A stretch of 64,000 bases of DNA. Origin: Microvirga sp. SRT01 (GTDB lineage Bacteria; Pseudomonadota; Alphaproteobacteria; Sphingomonadales; Sphingomonadaceae). Below the pieces are notes generated by a model. The model ran no database searches. It worked only from the letters and a program-made list of their open reading frames with translations, and was not told the origin of the DNA. A program made the position numbers and the translations under genes. The stretch spans positions 868,001-932,000 of the forward strand of contig JAGSNX010000001.1 of assembly GCA_018139225.1 (NCBI GenBank). Direction: 5' to 3'. Each line of letters starts with the position of its first letter. The stretch's first letter is position 1. This document shows, piece by piece, positions 63,176 through 64,000 of the stretch.

Positions 63176-64000
63176 TCACGCGGCGGCGAGCGTCGTCCCT
63201 GCCACGTCGGCCCGTGGCTGCGATAGCCCCCAAATCGCACAACTCGCCAGTTGCAGCGCCAGGATCGACTCCGCGCCCTGGTTGCGATTGAGGCCGGTCG
63301 GCATCAGTCCGTCGAAACACCCCCCGTCCGCCGCCGTCGCCAGCGGCAGATCGAGATCGTTCAACCCCATGAACCAGCCATAGGCGCGCTCGGCCTCCGC
63401 CACCCAACGGCGATCGCCCGTAGCCTCGAATGCGGAGACACACGCCTCGACGGTCGCCTGAGCCTCCAGCGGCTGCTGATCGAACTGCAACGGCTCGGCA
63501 TAGGGTCGAAAGAAGCTCTCGGTGCCCACCGCGCGAAAGCGTCCTTCGGGAGACGTCTGCTTGCCGCAGATCCACTCGAGCGTCGACAGGCCGCACTGGA
63601 CAAGGTCGTCGCGACCGAGTGCCCGGCCGGCTCGGATCAGCGCCTCCGGAAGGCGGGCATTGTCGTAGGCCAGCACGATTTCGAACCACTGCCATTCCGG
63701 CCGCCGCGCCTCTTCGAGCAGGCTCAGCAGCGACGCCGCATGCTGCGTCAGGATTTCCAGCGACAACACATGGCCCGGCTTCGCGTCGAGGATCGCCGCC
63801 GCGCCCAGCATCGCAAACGCCTGCGCCCGCAACGAGCCCAGCTCCAGCGCCAGACTCGCGGTCGAGTCGAACATCGCCCCGGCCCAATCCCGGTGCTTGG
63901 CTTCGCGGGCGTCCCGCGCGACCATCCCGAGCGCCCACAACGTCCGACCGTTCGAATCCTCCGACCCGACATCCTCGCACCATCCGCGATCGAACCGCAT
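63176..64000 (-). CDS. Carbohydrate-related helical-toroid protein, 5' part outside window
   Basis: At least 275 codons, open to the window edge. The ATG at the edge is probably internal, as the text around it (FDRGWCEDVGSEDSNGRTLWALG) is a conserved core rather than a start. Repeated paired helices, WFEIVLAYDNARLPEALIRAG and GTESFFRPYAEPLQFDQQPLEA, suggest an (alpha/alpha) toroid like those of glycosidases. It is often next to or fused with glycosyltransferases near GH130 genes (family recollection). Partner of the GH130 enzyme 67 bp downstream. Confidence 0.6.
   Translation of the reverse strand: MRFDRGWCEDVGSEDSNGRTLWALGMVARDAREAKHRDWAGAMFDSTASLALELGSLRAQAFAMLGAAAILDAKPGHVLSLEILTQHAASLLSLLEEARRPEWQWFEIVLAYDNARLPEALIRAGRALGRDDLVQCGLSTLEWICGKQTSPEGRFRAVGTESFFRPYAEPLQFDQQPLEAQATVEACVSAFEATGDRRWVAEAERAYGWFMGLNDLDLPLATAADGGCFDGLMPTGLNRNQGAESILALQLASCAIWGLSQPRADVAGTTLAAA

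Noticed and set aside
1..64000. Search for tRNA, rRNA, CRISPR, prophage and insertion sequences
   Set aside because: No cloverleaf-like or TTCGAATC arm context in the gaps, no regularly spaced repeats, no integrase or transposase frames. The palindromic repeats are too few and too irregular for CRISPR.

Overview
The window is a 64 kb piece of an alphaproteobacterial chromosome, most likely from the order Sphingomonadales (Sphingomonas or a close relative). The support is its high G+C, a PhyR-NepR-EcfG general stress response, an FtsZ ending in the alphaproteobacterial [13 protein letters not shown] tail, and the gene run argS / SPOR / nagZ / scpA / scpB / tatABC. Genus-level assignment is inference. 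No rRNA, tRNA, CRISPR array, prophage or insertion sequence was seen. Genes are packed tightly and many neighbours share 1 or 4 bases at stop and start, so translational coupling is common.

Layout. 1-6.5 kb: a minus-strand series with an outer-membrane transporter-like protein (cut by the window edge), exonuclease III, an ErpA/IscA Fe-S carrier, an M23 peptidase, a DUF455 ferritin-like protein, a peroxiredoxin and glnE. 6.5-11.1 kb: the general stress response locus. It holds ecfG, a small membrane protein, phyR, nepR, a HisKA_2-type sensor kinase with a decayed ATPase domain, a second NepR-like small protein, a probable sigma-EcfG-dependent small RNA with two C-rich loops, and an entericidin-type lipoprotein behind a sigma-EcfG-like promoter. 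11.2-21.8 kb: tatABC, scpAB, nagZ, two SPOR-domain proteins, argS and dgt. 22.3-41.6 kb: a complete division and cell wall (dcw) cluster read leftwards: mraZ, rsmH, ftsL, ftsI, murE, murF, mraY, murD, ftsW, murG, murC, a 66-aa unknown gene, murB, ddl, ftsQ, ftsA, ftsZ. 42-49.7 kb: accessory and housekeeping genes, including two lipoproteins, cysK, a VapBC pair, a Y-family polymerase, a 2-oxoglutarate dioxygenase and an M20 amidohydrolase. 49.7-64 kb: a HerA-like ATPase, DegP/HtrA, HflC-HflK, the Mrp ATPase, homoserine dehydrogenase, an OPT transporter, a GH130 enzyme and part of a carbohydrate-related protein.

How the parts work together. Under stress PhyR should be phosphorylated, bind NepR and so free EcfG; the small RNA and the entericidin look like direct outputs. 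The dcw cluster makes the peptidoglycan precursor from UDP-MurNAc to lipid II and assembles the divisome. FtsL, FtsI, FtsW, FtsQ, FtsA and FtsZ and the SPOR proteins act at the septum, while NagZ and the M23 peptidase serve wall turnover. DegP and HflKC handle envelope and membrane protein quality.

The most notable observations are the putative GsrN-like small RNA beside the stress locus, the second NepR-like protein, and a 120-bp palindromic repeat inserted in frame in murD, with two further copies between genes of the same cluster. All rests on reading the sequence; no database search was run.
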